DNA of 64,000 nt. It comes from Maribacter algicola (GTDB lineage Bacteria; Bacteroidota; Bacteroidia; Flavobacteriales; Flavobacteriaceae). Under the pieces are notes generated by a model that saw nothing but the letters and a program-made list of their open reading frames with translations, had not been told where the DNA came from and did not search any database. The DNA lies in NCBI RefSeq assembly GCF_003933245.1, contig NZ_QUSX01000001.1:2120757-2184756 (forward strand). Reading direction: 5' to 3'. The stretch's first letter is position 1. Every line of letters begins with the position of its first letter. A program made the translations under genes and the position numbers. Shown here in pieces: positions 53,932 to 63,976 of the stretch.

Positions 53932-56400
53932 CTATTGTATTTTATAAACAGTAATGGAGTTGTCCTGTTCTTTCAACAAAAGTTCTGGTTTGTTGTCATT
54001 GTCCATATCTGCCATATCTATGCTTGAGGCTCCAAACACAGGAAATCCAACTATGGGTTCTGCCTGGCTATCGAAAAGGTAGGTCTTTAGATTTTGTATA
54101 TCTGTTACCGATACATAAATCTTATCGTTCAAATAGAAAATGGCGGGTTTTGTATAGACACCAAGCTCCAATTCCACTTTTTTTCCTCTAATTGACAGAA
54201 CGTTGTCGTCCATGATTACCAAAGTTCTTGATGTGGCATCAAATCCATGATCTGCATTGAGCTGCAAACTGGATTTTCCAATTTTTCCCGTGGGTTCTAT
54301 TTCGTGAAGCAAACCGTCTTTGGAGGTTACTATGAATTTATTCTGATGAACCTTAACCTCGTTCTCCGAAAAGGAAATTTTTTCCTTAACCTTTATCCTG
54401 TCATTTCCAACTCGGTCTAGAATTTTTAAAAGTCCATTGGCCAATTTGAAAACCAAATAATCCTTGGTTCCAATTACAAAATGCTGGGGAGCCCCGGTAA
54501 TGGTATCTTCCGCGTTGGTATACTTAAAGCCGCTAACAATTTTCCCTTCGTTATTATACATATAAACCTTCGTACCTTGTGTGACCACAAATCGATAGTT
54601 CTTGTTGTTTGAATAGTCAAAGACCGCCAAGGGATTCAGGTTTCCTCCATCATATTTAAAGGTAAATGGTGCCACTTCCTTACCATTCCTGTCAATGATG
54701 TAAAACCGGTTATTGGTCGTGAAAGCCAATTGATATTTCCCGTTCCTATAAATGTCCACTTCGTGGATTTTGCCCTGAACGGCACTTTCGAGTTCCTTTT
54801 TCCAGATAACCTTTCCTTTGTTTGTAATCAAATAAAGCACATTGTCTTGGTCTTGCACAACGATGTCCTTTCCATGGGTTCTGTGATTCGTGAAAAATTG
54901 CGGATTTAGGTAGATATCGGAGTCCAACTGGACCCTGAACATCTCCAAAGTACCAGATTTATTCCCGGTAGCGTTTATCTTTTTTATTAAATAGTTGGTG
55001 TGCAGAAAACCGGCATCTGACACTATCTGTGAGCTAAATAGAAAATCGGTCAAGTCGGTATTTTTAAAAAGATGGGATAAGCTTCCCAGTCCTGTTCGGT
55101 TTAAATTGTCCTCAATACCTTTGCTATTGGCTACCGATAATAGCGTGGACTCTTCAGTGATTAAATCTTTGATGTTTTCAAATAAGAGAGATTTGTCAAA
55201 GGTCTGCCCAGATTTGTTCATATCAATAAACCTTTCCAATCCTTCCCGTGACCCTGAAAATACGAAGGTGTTTTCCAGAACGCATGCAAAATTGGGATCA
55301 AATTCTTGGACTAACGGATAGAAACTTTGACGAAGCAGGCTATCCTTTCCTAATTCTATAATCTCGCTACCCTGATATTCCATCGAGTTGGTCTGGATAC
55401 TCTGTATATAATCCGAAATATTGGCTGTTCCATACGCTTTTAGTAGCAATACCCTATTAGTGTCCATTTGGCCAATCCCAATTTCCTCCACGGCCGTGAA
55501 TAGGGAATCCCTTTTTCCCGTATCATCAAAAAAACGTTTTTGGTTCTTGATGAAATCTTTAAAGTCGGTAAACGTATAGGAAATAAAAGAATCCAAACCA
55601 TTTGGTGCAAGGGTGTTCGTTTTATTGGACAAAGGGCCGGTATTCGAGAATAGACCCAAAAAGGAAGGTAGTGAATCATTTACTATAGCTAAGCCATTTA
55701 GAAGGAGCGCATCCTTGTCCAGCGACACATCAAGCGAAAGCCAGTCAGAATACTTCTCTTTCCCGGTTTCGCTTTCCACTCCAAAGACCCTATTCAAAAG
55801 ATTCCGACCATTGTTTAGGTCCAACCAGATTTGTGCCGATTTTGCAGGGTTTCCAATCTTGTCGAATTTAAGGAACTGCCCTTTAACAGGTGTCTCATTT
55901 TCCACGTGCTTCCAGACCGACTCGATGGCGGCTTCCGATGACCCCACTACTTCCTTGTTTTGGATGACCGAAGTATAGAAAGTACTACCATCTACCTCGT
56001 ATCTAATGAAATTTAAATCCCCTTTTGATATGCTTTCAACACTTTTGTTCAGAGTACTATCCAAAGCGACCTGCGGAATACTATCCACGGGAATATATAC
56101 AAAACTAAAACTGTTATTTCCTTCTTCCATGAGTCCTAGATACCCTCCCAATGGAGATTTTATATATCCCAAAGGTTTGAGCCTGTCGATCAATTGGGAA
56201 ATATCCTTGGAATTCCGAAGCTTCTGTAGTATCTCATTCCCATCTATTTCAGATAGGAAGGTATCCATGTCATTTATTTTAACGATTAAAGGAACGTTCC
56301 CAGGTACAAGGACCAAAGAGGAAGCATTGGTATCCTTTTCAGTAGAACAATTGATAAATAAGATGGAACCTAGAATTGTAAGCAGTAGCTTTACCTTCAT
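53932..56400 (-). CDS. Large lipoprotein with C-terminal beta-propeller
   Basis: 822 residues. Lipoprotein signal with Cys19 (LFINC), a mixed N-terminal half of about 500 residues (LVLVPGNVPLIVKINDMDTF) and a C-terminal half with repeats of the type VLYLITNKGKVIWKKEL and FYIIDRNGKEVAPF, ending in an FG-GAP/integrin-like element (DMADMDNDNKPELLLKEQD). The repeats look like a beta-propeller. No enzyme motif. Follows rnhB by 28 bases and is probably co-transcribed with it. Not preceded by the TGTTAACC element. Confidence 0.78.
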   Translation of the reverse strand: MKVKLLLTILGSILFINCSTEKDTNASSLVLVPGNVPLIVKINDMDTFLSEIDGNEILQKLRNSKDISQLIDRLKPLGYIKSPLGGYLGLMEEGNNSFSFVYIPVDSIPQVALDSTLNKSVESISKGDLNFIRYEVDGSTFYTSVIQNKEVVGSSEAAIESVWKHVENETPVKGQFLKFDKIGNPAKSAQIWLDLNNGRNLLNRVFGVESETGKEKYSDWLSLDVSLDKDALLLNGLAIVNDSLPSFLGLFSNTGPLSNKTNTLAPNGLDSFISYTFTDFKDFIKNQKRFFDDTGKRDSLFTAVEEIGIGQMDTNRVLLLKAYGTANISDYIQSIQTNSMEYQGSEIIELGKDSLLRQSFYPLVQEFDPNFACVLENTFVFSGSREGLERFIDMNKSGQTFDKSLLFENIKDLITEESTLLSVANSKGIEDNLNRTGLGSLSHLFKNTDLTDFLFSSQIVSDAGFLHTNYLIKKINATGNKSGTLEMFRVQLDSDIYLNPQFFTNHRTHGKDIVVQDQDNVLYLITNKGKVIWKKELESAVQGKIHEVDIYRNGKYQLAFTTNNRFYIIDRNGKEVAPFTFKYDGGNLNPLAVFDYSNNKNYRFVVTQGTKVYMYNNEGKIVSGFKYTNAEDTITGAPQHFVIGTKDYLVFKLANGLLKILDRVGNDRIKVKEKISFSENEVKVHQNKFIVTSKDGLLHEIEPTGKIGKSSLQLNADHGFDATSRTLVIMDDNVLSIRGKKVELELGVYTKPAIFYLNDKIYVSVTDIQNLKTYLFDSQAEPIVGFPVFGASSIDMADMDNDNKPELLLKEQDNSITVYKIQ

Positions 56401-56428
56401 GAAATGCCTTTTCGCAAATTTATGATTT

Positions 56429-57022
56429 TTAAAGATCTAGCGTAAGTTGTTCAGGCAATAGCCTAAAACTTTTTCTATGGTACTTGGTTATTCCATACTC
56501 CCTAATGGCGGCCCTATGTTCTTTGGTGGGATAACCCTTGTTTTGTTTCCAATTGTACATTGGGAACTCCTTATGGATTCCTTCCATATAGGCATCCCTA
56601 GCCGTTTTGGCCAATATGGAGGCCGCAGCAATATTCATGTATTTTGAATCCCCTTTTATGATACAAGTATGTTGAATATTTTTGTATGGTTTAAACCTGT
56701 TGCCATCAACAATAATATATGGTGGAATTTCTTTCAGCTGGTCGATTGCCTTGTGCATGGCGAGAATGGAGGCGTTGAGAATATTGATTTCATCAATCTT
56801 TTTTGGGTGAATATGAGCGACACCATAGGCCAGGCTTTGTGTTTCAATAATAGGTTTTAACAAATCCCTATTCTTACTGGATAAAAGCTTGGAGTCGTTC
56901 AACGTTGTATTGACAAAACCCTCTGGCAATATCACCGCAGCTGCCGTAACCGGTCCGGCCAAGCAACCCCTTCCAGCCTCGTCTGTTCCACATTCGTTAA
57001 AAAAAAGATAAAAATTTTCCAA
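56429..57022 (-). CDS. rnhB: Ribonuclease HII
   Basis: 197 residues. RNase HII removes ribonucleotides from DNA. The metal-binding block [15 protein letters not shown] is at about 11-25, followed by [12 protein letters not shown], the [20 protein letters not shown] block and a C-terminal helix. The start codon is TTG at 57022, since an in-frame stop lies two codons upstream and no ATG precedes the catalytic aspartate. Active-site acids are intact. Confidence 0.93.
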   Translation of the reverse strand: MENFYLFFNECGTDEAGRGCLAGPVTAAAVILPEGFVNTTLNDSKLLSSKNRDLLKPIIETQSLAYGVAHIHPKKIDEINILNASILAMHKAIDQLKEIPPYIIVDGNRFKPYKNIQHTCIIKGDSKYMNIAAASILAKTARDAYMEGIHKEFPMYNWKQNKGYPTKEHRAAIREYGITKYHRKSFRLLPEQLTLDL

Positions 57023-57040
57023 ATATTAGTATTTTGTTAA

Positions 57041-57048
57041 CAAAAGTA
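57041..57048 (-). promoter_or_regulatory. -7 box (TACTTTTG) of rnhB
   Basis: TAnnTTTG match on the minus strand 19 bases ahead of the TTG start, supporting it. It overlaps a TTTTGTTAACAAAA palindrome. Confidence 0.5.
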
Positions 57049-57235
57049 TCGATTTTCTATAGATAATTTAAAAGTTAAATATTTGAAATTTTTCTGTTAA
57101 AAAATGCAAAAATTATAAAAAGTTGATAATTGCGCACTTAGATTTTAACAGTTTTAGTTTATGGGTTAAGAATCACTTTGGAATAGTTCCTTTTTTTGGA
57201 GAGTTTTGCTGCTTGCTAATTCAAAAACTAAATCT

Positions 57236-60049
57236 ATGAAACAGAAGTTTAAATGGATGCTTTTGCCTTTATTGGTGTTAAGCATAACATTTTCCTACGC
57301 GCAGGAAAAAAATGTCACGGGAACCGTGACGGATCAAACCGGTCTTCCTTTACCAGGAGTCTCAATTGTTGAAGTGGGGACCACAAACGGTACTCAAACA
57401 GATTTTGATGGTAATTTTTCGATTAATGTAGAGGAGGGAAAGCAGCTTAGGTTTTCCTACATCGGACAAAAGACCGTGACAATGCCAGTTGGATCGGGAA
57501 ATGTAATTAATGTCCAAATGCAGGAAGATGCACAGGCCTTGGAAGAAGTGGTGGTTACTGGTCAAGGATCTGGTATAGCACGTAGAAAGCTTTCAACTAC
57601 AGTGGATGCTTTGGATTCTGAGGATATTGATAAATTGCCAGCCAATCAGATTGACCAAATTTTGCAGTCTACAACTCCGAGTGCACAGATTAGGCTCAGT
57701 TCAGGACAGCCTGGTACGGCTGCCATCATTAGAACGAGAGGTCCAATTTCCGCAGCAACGTCTGCAACACCGGTAATAATTGTTGACGGTGTACGCGTTG
57801 ATAATTTGAACTCAAATCCTCAACTAGGTATTGCCACTGGTGGCGCCAATGTGTCTGCACTGGCGGATATCCCAGTTGAATCTATAGAAAGGATTGAATA
57901 TATTAAAGGTGGTGCGGCAACCACATTATATGGTGCCGATGCAGCAAATGGTATAATTCAAATTATAACCAAGAAAGGAAAGGATGGTAAAAGCTCTGCT
58001 TTTTTTGAAAGTAACGTGGGTGTTATCAAAGCAACGACTGATTACTTAAGATATGATAGAACGGCCGAGGCAATTTTTGAACCTGGTTGGTCCCAGGAAT
58101 ACAGAGTGGGCCTTAACGGAGGTTCAGAAAAGTTCTCATATAATTTTGGGGGTAGTTTGTACAAAGATGACAGTTTCAATGACATCAATGAACAAATTAG
58201 AAGGTCTTTTACTTTTGGTCTTACCGCTAAGGTGACGGATAAATTACAATATCAAGGTTCCTTTTCTTATGTAAATTTCGAATCCAATTTGGATTACAAT
58301 GCAAATACAAGTTTTTCTAGATTCTCTAACTTAGAAGGTTCTGCAAGAGGTGCGACTGATGAATTTACGGATGAGGAATGGCAAAGTGAGTTGGCCAGAT
58401 ATAGGAATATAGGTCAGTTAGTGGATATTACGAGTAGTACCAACAGGATTACTGCATCCAATAAATTTATCTATGACATAAACGATGCACTTCAGGTTAA
58501 CGCTACAATAGGTATTGATAATAGAAATACGGTTCAAGAGGAACTTCTAAGTAATACCTTGCAGGTAGCGCTAGGGTCAATTGCAGAAGGAACTACAGAC
58601 CAAGGTTCATTGACCAGGGTGTTAAGGTCCGCCTTTACTTTGACAACTGACTTAAACTTAACGCATAGAGCAAATACAGAAAACTTTTCTTTTGTGTCTA
58701 TCCTGGGAGCTCAATTTTTTAGGACTTCAGATAGACAGAATAGATTGAATGGTTCTGGAGGTGTGGACGGAACACGTTCTTTGAACAACTTCTCAGAGCA
58801 AACTTTCTCTGATTTTGTCCTTGAAAATGCCAACTATGGTCTTTACTTTTTAGAGAATATTGGAATTTATGATGTGGCTTTCTTGGAATTTGGTGGTCGA
58901 CTAGATCAAAACACAGCATCTGGTGCCAACACAGATCCATTATTACTTCCTAAAATTGGTTTGACCTATAATTTTAGTGACCATGATTTTTATATAAATT
59001 CTGGTTTTAAGGATATTCTTTCTACCATTAAGTTGAGGGCAAATTATGGTGAGGCAACAAATTTTGCACAACCTTTCTCGCAGGATAGAACATTTGCTCA
59101 AAACCCATTCTTAGGTGGTCCTTCATTTACATTTGATAACCAAGGAAACGATGAATTGGTTTCAGAGCGAGTTAAGACAACTGAATTTGGCGTAGAACTT
59201 GGGTTTTTCAGCAACAGGTTGTTCTTGAGCGGTACGAGGTACATCGGAATAACCGAGGATGCCTTGTTCACGCCACAAGATCCACCATCATCTGGACAGG
59301 CGAACCAAATCCAGAATATTGGTGAAGTTGAGAACAAAGGTTATGAGTTTGCTTTAACGGCTACGCCAATTCAAACAGAAAAACATAATCTTAGTATAAA
59401 TCTTTCATATAATACGAACGAGAACATAGTTACAGATGCTGGTGGCGCACCTGCATTTGTAGTTGGTGGATTTACAGTATTGGGCTCCGTAGTTGAGGAA
59501 GGACAAAGTTTGGGTTACCTTAGGGGTACGGTCGCAGTTCTACAAGATGATGGAACATATACATTTGAACCAAATACAGCTTTGGGAGATACGTTTGCCC
59601 CTAATTTCGGTTCTATGGGATTCAACTATACATGGGGTAATTTTAATCTTTTTGCTACCGCAGATTATCAATTTGGAGGACAAATAACAGATTTAAGTTT
59701 CTTATTGAGACATTTGAGAGGTACGGACGATACTGGTATTCCAGAAGATTTGATAGGTACGACATCACCTTTCAATTATGTTAATTTCTTTGTCTTTGAT
59801 AATGATTTCTTAAAAGTTAGGAACATTGGGGCATCTTATAACCTAGGAGATATTGCAAAACCTTTATTCAGTAATATTAGATTGGGTCTTAACGTAACAA
59901 ACCCATTTAACTGGACAGCGGGTACATTTGATCCAGAGACCACAGGTTCTGGTATTTCAGCTCAAAATGGTTTTGCTAGTGGCGGATTTGCCTATGGTAC
60001 AGAATCTGCACCAAGAACGTATATTGCCTCGATGAGGTTTGAATTTTAA
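57236..60049 (+). CDS. SusC/RagA-type TonB-dependent receptor
   Basis: 937 residues from the ATG at 57236 (signal peptide MKQKFKWMLLPLLVLSITFS, ending AQ; the longer frame is not needed). N-terminal carboxypeptidase-regulatory-like domain (VTGTVTDQTGLPLPGVSIVE), TonB box and plug (ALEEVVVTGQG, VIIVDGVRVDN, IEYIKGGAATTLYGADAANG), then a large beta-barrel ending in YIASMRFEF with a terminal aromatic. Imports oligosaccharides or peptides together with the SusD-like lipoprotein 15 bases downstream. No glycan enzymes follow, so the substrate is open. Confidence 0.95.
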   Translation: MKQKFKWMLLPLLVLSITFSYAQEKNVTGTVTDQTGLPLPGVSIVEVGTTNGTQTDFDGNFSINVEEGKQLRFSYIGQKTVTMPVGSGNVINVQMQEDAQALEEVVVTGQGSGIARRKLSTTVDALDSEDIDKLPANQIDQILQSTTPSAQIRLSSGQPGTAAIIRTRGPISAATSATPVIIVDGVRVDNLNSNPQLGIATGGANVSALADIPVESIERIEYIKGGAATTLYGADAANGIIQIITKKGKDGKSSAFFESNVGVIKATTDYLRYDRTAEAIFEPGWSQEYRVGLNGGSEKFSYNFGGSLYKDDSFNDINEQIRRSFTFGLTAKVTDKLQYQGSFSYVNFESNLDYNANTSFSRFSNLEGSARGATDEFTDEEWQSELARYRNIGQLVDITSSTNRITASNKFIYDINDALQVNATIGIDNRNTVQEELLSNTLQVALGSIAEGTTDQGSLTRVLRSAFTLTTDLNLTHRANTENFSFVSILGAQFFRTSDRQNRLNGSGGVDGTRSLNNFSEQTFSDFVLENANYGLYFLENIGIYDVAFLEFGGRLDQNTASGANTDPLLLPKIGLTYNFSDHDFYINSGFKDILSTIKLRANYGEATNFAQPFSQDRTFAQNPFLGGPSFTFDNQGNDELVSERVKTTEFGVELGFFSNRLFLSGTRYIGITEDALFTPQDPPSSGQANQIQNIGEVENKGYEFALTATPIQTEKHNLSINLSYNTNENIVTDAGGAPAFVVGGFTVLGSVVEEGQSLGYLRGTVAVLQDDGTYTFEPNTALGDTFAPNFGSMGFNYTWGNFNLFATADYQFGGQITDLSFLLRHLRGTDDTGIPEDLIGTTSPFNYVNFFVFDNDFLKVRNIGASYNLGDIAKPLFSNIRLGLNVTNPFNWTAGTFDPETTGSGISAQNGFASGGFAYGTESAPRTYIASMRFEF

Positions 60050-60064
60050 TAAAAAATTGAAAAG

Positions 60065-61483
60065 ATGAAAAAACTAATAATATCATTTACGGCTATTTTA
60101 GTATTTAGCTGTACCGGTGATTTTGGGGATGTAGTAGACTTTAAGGAAGTTGAAAACCCTAATCTATCAGAAGCCTCAGTTGTTGGGCAACCTAACTCTG
60201 CCTCCATTTGGCTTACAGGTCTGGAAAGGCAGCTAGCTTTGGTTTTTCAGGAAACACTAACATTAGCTGAATTAGGTTCTGATAATTACGTGAATACACA
60301 AACATTTTTTAATCAATTTATGGATGGATTGGAAATTCAGATTACCGATCCGGATATGAGAGATACGCAACGCGATATTCAAAGGTTAAGGGAGCTTGCC
60401 ATTTTTGGCATAAACGAGGTTGGTCCAGGAGATCCTAACTATGATGCGGCAACCGAGGCCGAATTCAATTATTTCGAAGGGCTTGCCTATTTGTTTTCAG
60501 GCATGTACTTTTCCGCATTGCCTGCGGAACCGGTGGGTGTTCCAATATCGTCAGAGCAACATTATTTAAATGCCATTGCAGCATTTGATGTAGCTATTTC
60601 TATTAGCGCTAAACCGGAGTATCATTTGGCAAAAGCTAGGGCCAATTACTATTTGGGTAATAAAGCTGAGGCTGTATCAGCTGCACAAGCGGCTTTGGCC
60701 TTGAATCCATCTTTTGATAGAACTGTAAGGTTCGATGAATCCAATGGACCAAGTAATACCTTTGAGGACGCACTCTATGAGAGGGCAACTTTCGATGATT
60801 TACAACCGCTTCCAACACTTGATTTTCTGGATCCAAAATATTCGTTCTTAGATCCAAATGAGGATGCGCCAGTTCATTATATGAAAGCAGAAGAGGCTTA
60901 TCTTATATTGGCGGAGGCAGCCTTGGCCGATAACGATATTGTTACTGCGAGAACTAATCTATCTTCTTTGTTGGACCTTATCGGTACTAGGGAGGTCCGT
61001 ACTATTGATGATTCCATAGAACAAAGATCTCAGGTTGATGAAGGTTCAAGGCCAGATGACTCCTCCATTGTTGTTAATGGTAGAGAGGGATTGGTTTTAG
61101 ATCGTCAATCTGGAGATGTAGATGTACCGTCAGTTTCTGGTACTTCATTAACAGAAGATGATATAGTTTCAATGCAAGATGATGATGCTGGCTTAGAGCT
61201 TTTATATAGAACTAGACAAGAAGTGTTTATTTCTGAGGGCATAAGATTGGTTGACATGGGAGTCAAACTTGTTATTGATGAAAATGAAATACTATTGAAT
61301 GAAAACATTAATGAGGGCGACCCGGGAACAGTTGCTGTTATTCCTTCTTTTATAGAGGCTGTGGTTGATGATTTGGACGCTATTACTTATGAGCCCGGTT
61401 CTGGGGTTGCGACAACAATTATTGATTTGAACCAAATTTTAGTTGCGAACAAAAGTTCTGATTTGGTAGTTCCGTTCGAATAG
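60065..61483 (+). CDS. SusD/RagB-like nutrient-binding lipoprotein
   Basis: 472 residues. Lipoprotein signal with Cys16 (VFSC), TPR-like helical body (AEFNYFEGLAYLFSGMYFSA, YHLAKARANYYLGNKAEAVS, PVHYMKAEEAYLILAEAALA) as in SusD proteins. Shorter and more divergent than classic SusD, but its position 15 bases after a SusC-type gene supports the role as lid and ligand binder at the outer membrane. Confidence 0.85.
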   Translation: MKKLIISFTAILVFSCTGDFGDVVDFKEVENPNLSEASVVGQPNSASIWLTGLERQLALVFQETLTLAELGSDNYVNTQTFFNQFMDGLEIQITDPDMRDTQRDIQRLRELAIFGINEVGPGDPNYDAATEAEFNYFEGLAYLFSGMYFSALPAEPVGVPISSEQHYLNAIAAFDVAISISAKPEYHLAKARANYYLGNKAEAVSAAQAALALNPSFDRTVRFDESNGPSNTFEDALYERATFDDLQPLPTLDFLDPKYSFLDPNEDAPVHYMKAEEAYLILAEAALADNDIVTARTNLSSLLDLIGTREVRTIDDSIEQRSQVDEGSRPDDSSIVVNGREGLVLDRQSGDVDVPSVSGTSLTEDDIVSMQDDDAGLELLYRTRQEVFISEGIRLVDMGVKLVIDENEILLNENINEGDPGTVAVIPSFIEAVVDDLDAITYEPGSGVATTIIDLNQILVANKSSDLVVPFE

Positions 61484-61505
61484 AGAAAAGGATATTTTAA
61501 ATATA

Positions 61506-61531
61506 AGGCCCCAATTTTGGGGCTTTTTTTT
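61506..61531 (+). terminator. Terminator of the SusC-SusD unit
   Basis: GCCCCAA/TTGGGGC hairpin followed by nine T, 22 bases past the SusD-like stop. Confidence 0.85.
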
Positions 61532-61568
61532 GTCTTAAACTTTCACATTTACTTAGGAACAAAAAAAT

Positions 61569-61576
61569 TAACTTTG
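61569..61576 (+). promoter_or_regulatory. -7 box (TAACTTTG) of the porin gene
   Basis: TAnnTTTG match 18 bases ahead of the ATG at 61595, which supports that ATG as the start. Confidence 0.55.
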
Positions 61577-61594
61577 CGCTTGATAAAAGTATGC

Positions 61595-63601
61595 ATGAAG
61601 TATTTCCTCTTAGTTTTCTTAAGCAGTCTTACTTTTTCCCTAAGTGCCCAGCAGGAGGAAGTCGATGGTAAAGTCAAAGATTCGATTTCCAAAACGGATT
61701 CCCTTTACACAAAAAGGAAGGGAAAGCCACTTCCAAAACCTAAATTGGCTAGGGACAGTATCAATGAGATAACCATAAAGGACTATAAGATCATATCATT
61801 TTCAAGGGATACTACCTATTTGGACACCACATTAACAATTAAAAAAGAGTATAAGTACAATTATTTAAGAAGGGATGATTTTGAATTGATGCCGTTTTCC
61901 AATATTGGACAAACGTATAATAACCTTGGTTTGGATTTTGAAAGGGCCACTTTGTATCCAAACCTGGGCGCAAAGGCCAAACATTTCGACTATTGGGAAG
62001 TGGAGGACATTCATTATTATAACGTACCTACTCCCATGACCGATATACTTTTCAAAACGACCTTGGAGCAAGGTCAATTATTGGATGCTATGCTTACATT
62101 CAATACTTCTAGAAGGTTGAATTTCTCAATTGGCTATAAAGGCCATAGGTCCTTGGGAAAATATAATTCCAACCAGATTCAATCCGGGAATTTTACAACG
62201 ACTACAAATTATCAATCCAAGAATGGAAGATATATTCTAAGGGCCCATATTGCCGCCCAGGATATCAAATCCCAAGAGAATGGTGGACTCATAGAAAAGG
62301 AACTTCAGTTTGAAGCAGGCGACCCGGAATTTAGGGATAGGCCCAAAGTGGATGTTCGCTTCGATGATGCAGATAATATTGTACTGGGTAAACGCTATTA
62401 TTTGGAACACGCCTATAAATTGATTCGTAGGAACAGGGATTCTAGCTATGTGGAAAGAACCTCTTTGTCCTTGGGCCATACATTTGGGTATGAAACCAAA
62501 TATTACCAATTTTTACAAACGTCTGGGGATGCCTATTTTGGAGATCTTATCCTATCGCCCGTAAACGACAAGGCAAATCTTAAGACAACGTATAATCAAG
62601 TACGCCTTGAGTTTTATAATAAGACCTTGGGAAGGTTGCAGGGCAATGTAAACATGTTCCACTACAATTATTTTTTTAATAGTGTGTTTTTTACCGAAGG
62701 CGGACAGGAAATCGGCAACCAACTTAATGGAACGGAATTGGCCCTAGGTGCCGATTATGAAAAGACAATTGGCGGTTTTGAACTCCAAGGTGCTTTTAGG
62801 TATAATCTATCAGGTGATTTATCGGGCAATATATTGAATGCTTCGGCGGGCTACAGATTAAACGAGAAGAATCGGTTTAAAGTTCATTTACATTCATCTT
62901 CCAGGATGCCCAATTTTAATTTTCTCTTGTATCAAAGCGAATACCTAAATTATAACTGGCAGAATACGGCAATTTTTAAGAAGGAAAGGGTCAATAGTTT
63001 GGAAGTTGCCCTTGACTCGGAATTATTCGGTAATATATCCGCCAAATACACAAACTTGGACAATTACGCATATTTCGCGGCAGACCCCGTGATAGAAGTT
63101 ACGGAAGGAGCGGAACAAGCTGCCATAAGGCCTTTTCAGGAAGATACGGGCATTTCCTATTTAAAGCTAAAGTATGCCAAAGAATTCAGGCTTGGCAAGT
63201 TCGCGTTGAACAATACGGTCATGTATCAAACGGTATCGCAGGAAGCCAATGTTTTGAACGTTCCCCAACTGATCACAAGGAACAGTCTCTATTTTTCCTC
63301 GGATGTTTTTAAAAAGGCCATGTATTTGCAAACTGGGGTGACATTTAAGTACTTTACAAAATACAATATGAACGGCTATAATCCTGTTTTGGGTGAATTC
63401 TTTGTTCAGGATACGGAAGAATTGGGAGGTTTTCCCTTATTGGATTTCTTCATAAATGCCAGGATTCAGCAAACTCGGATTTTTTTAAAGGCAGAACATT
63501 TCAATTCATCCTTTAGTGGATATAATTTTTATTCAGCTCCAAATTATCCATATCGAGACTTTGTGATTAGATTCGGCCTTGTTTGGAATTTCTTTTCCTA
63601 G
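61595..63601 (+). CDS. Putative porin (Porin_10-like outer-membrane barrel)
   Basis: 668 residues from the ATG at 61595 (signal peptide MKYFLLVFLSSLTFSLSAQQ; the frame is open further up but without a promoter). The body is rich in alternating aromatic/hydrophobic strands with a terminal aromatic (GLVWNFFS), and an N-terminal FSRDTTYLDTTLTIKKEYKY, then NYLRRDDFELMPFSNIGQTY block typical of the putative porin family of Bacteroidota. Likely a large beta-barrel. Own promoter after the SusD terminator, so not part of that unit. Confidence 0.85.
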   Translation: MKYFLLVFLSSLTFSLSAQQEEVDGKVKDSISKTDSLYTKRKGKPLPKPKLARDSINEITIKDYKIISFSRDTTYLDTTLTIKKEYKYNYLRRDDFELMPFSNIGQTYNNLGLDFERATLYPNLGAKAKHFDYWEVEDIHYYNVPTPMTDILFKTTLEQGQLLDAMLTFNTSRRLNFSIGYKGHRSLGKYNSNQIQSGNFTTTTNYQSKNGRYILRAHIAAQDIKSQENGGLIEKELQFEAGDPEFRDRPKVDVRFDDADNIVLGKRYYLEHAYKLIRRNRDSSYVERTSLSLGHTFGYETKYYQFLQTSGDAYFGDLILSPVNDKANLKTTYNQVRLEFYNKTLGRLQGNVNMFHYNYFFNSVFFTEGGQEIGNQLNGTELALGADYEKTIGGFELQGAFRYNLSGDLSGNILNASAGYRLNEKNRFKVHLHSSSRMPNFNFLLYQSEYLNYNWQNTAIFKKERVNSLEVALDSELFGNISAKYTNLDNYAYFAADPVIEVTEGAEQAAIRPFQEDTGISYLKLKYAKEFRLGKFALNNTVMYQTVSQEANVLNVPQLITRNSLYFSSDVFKKAMYLQTGVTFKYFTKYNMNGYNPVLGEFFVQDTEELGGFPLLDFFINARIQQTRIFLKAEHFNSSFSGYNFYSAPNYPYRDFVIRFGLVWNFFS

Positions 63602-63794
63602 AAAACACGCATTTTAACTAGCTGTAATATAAGCTCTTGTGCTTGTGCCGAATTAACGATTTTCAATAGATAATTGATATACAAGGCTTTATCGGTTTAT
63701 GATAATCATAGTCATTTTTTCAAAATTTAAAAAATTGAAAATCAGATATTTATAAAAATAATTAAAATAATTTTATTTTTTTTTGATTTAGTTA

Positions 63795-63824
63795 TTGTAG
63801 AATTAAAAAACGGTCATACATTTG
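63795..63824 (+). promoter_or_regulatory. Tandem promoter P1 (TTG-n19-TACATTTG)
   Basis: TTG at 63795-63797, 19 bases, TACATTTG at 63817-63824, then CAGCCCGTTAG. Confidence 0.7.
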
Positions 63825-63946
63825 CAGCCCGTTAGCCGTTGGAGCTTTTTTTTGGCGGCGTTCGGGAGCACATGGTGCGAACGTTCATTGATGTTTTTTG
63901 TCTTGCCGTTGGGCCTGAAAAAAAGTTTTTTTTTCTTCCCAAAAAG

Positions 63947-63976
63947 TTGCCGGGTAACAAAACAGTCGTATATTTG
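63947..63976 (+). promoter_or_regulatory. Tandem promoter P2 (TTG-n19-TATATTTG)
   Basis: TTG at 63947-63949, 19 bases, TATATTTG at 63969-63976, then CACCCGCTTAG. Same spacing and nearly the same start sequence as P1. Confidence 0.72.
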
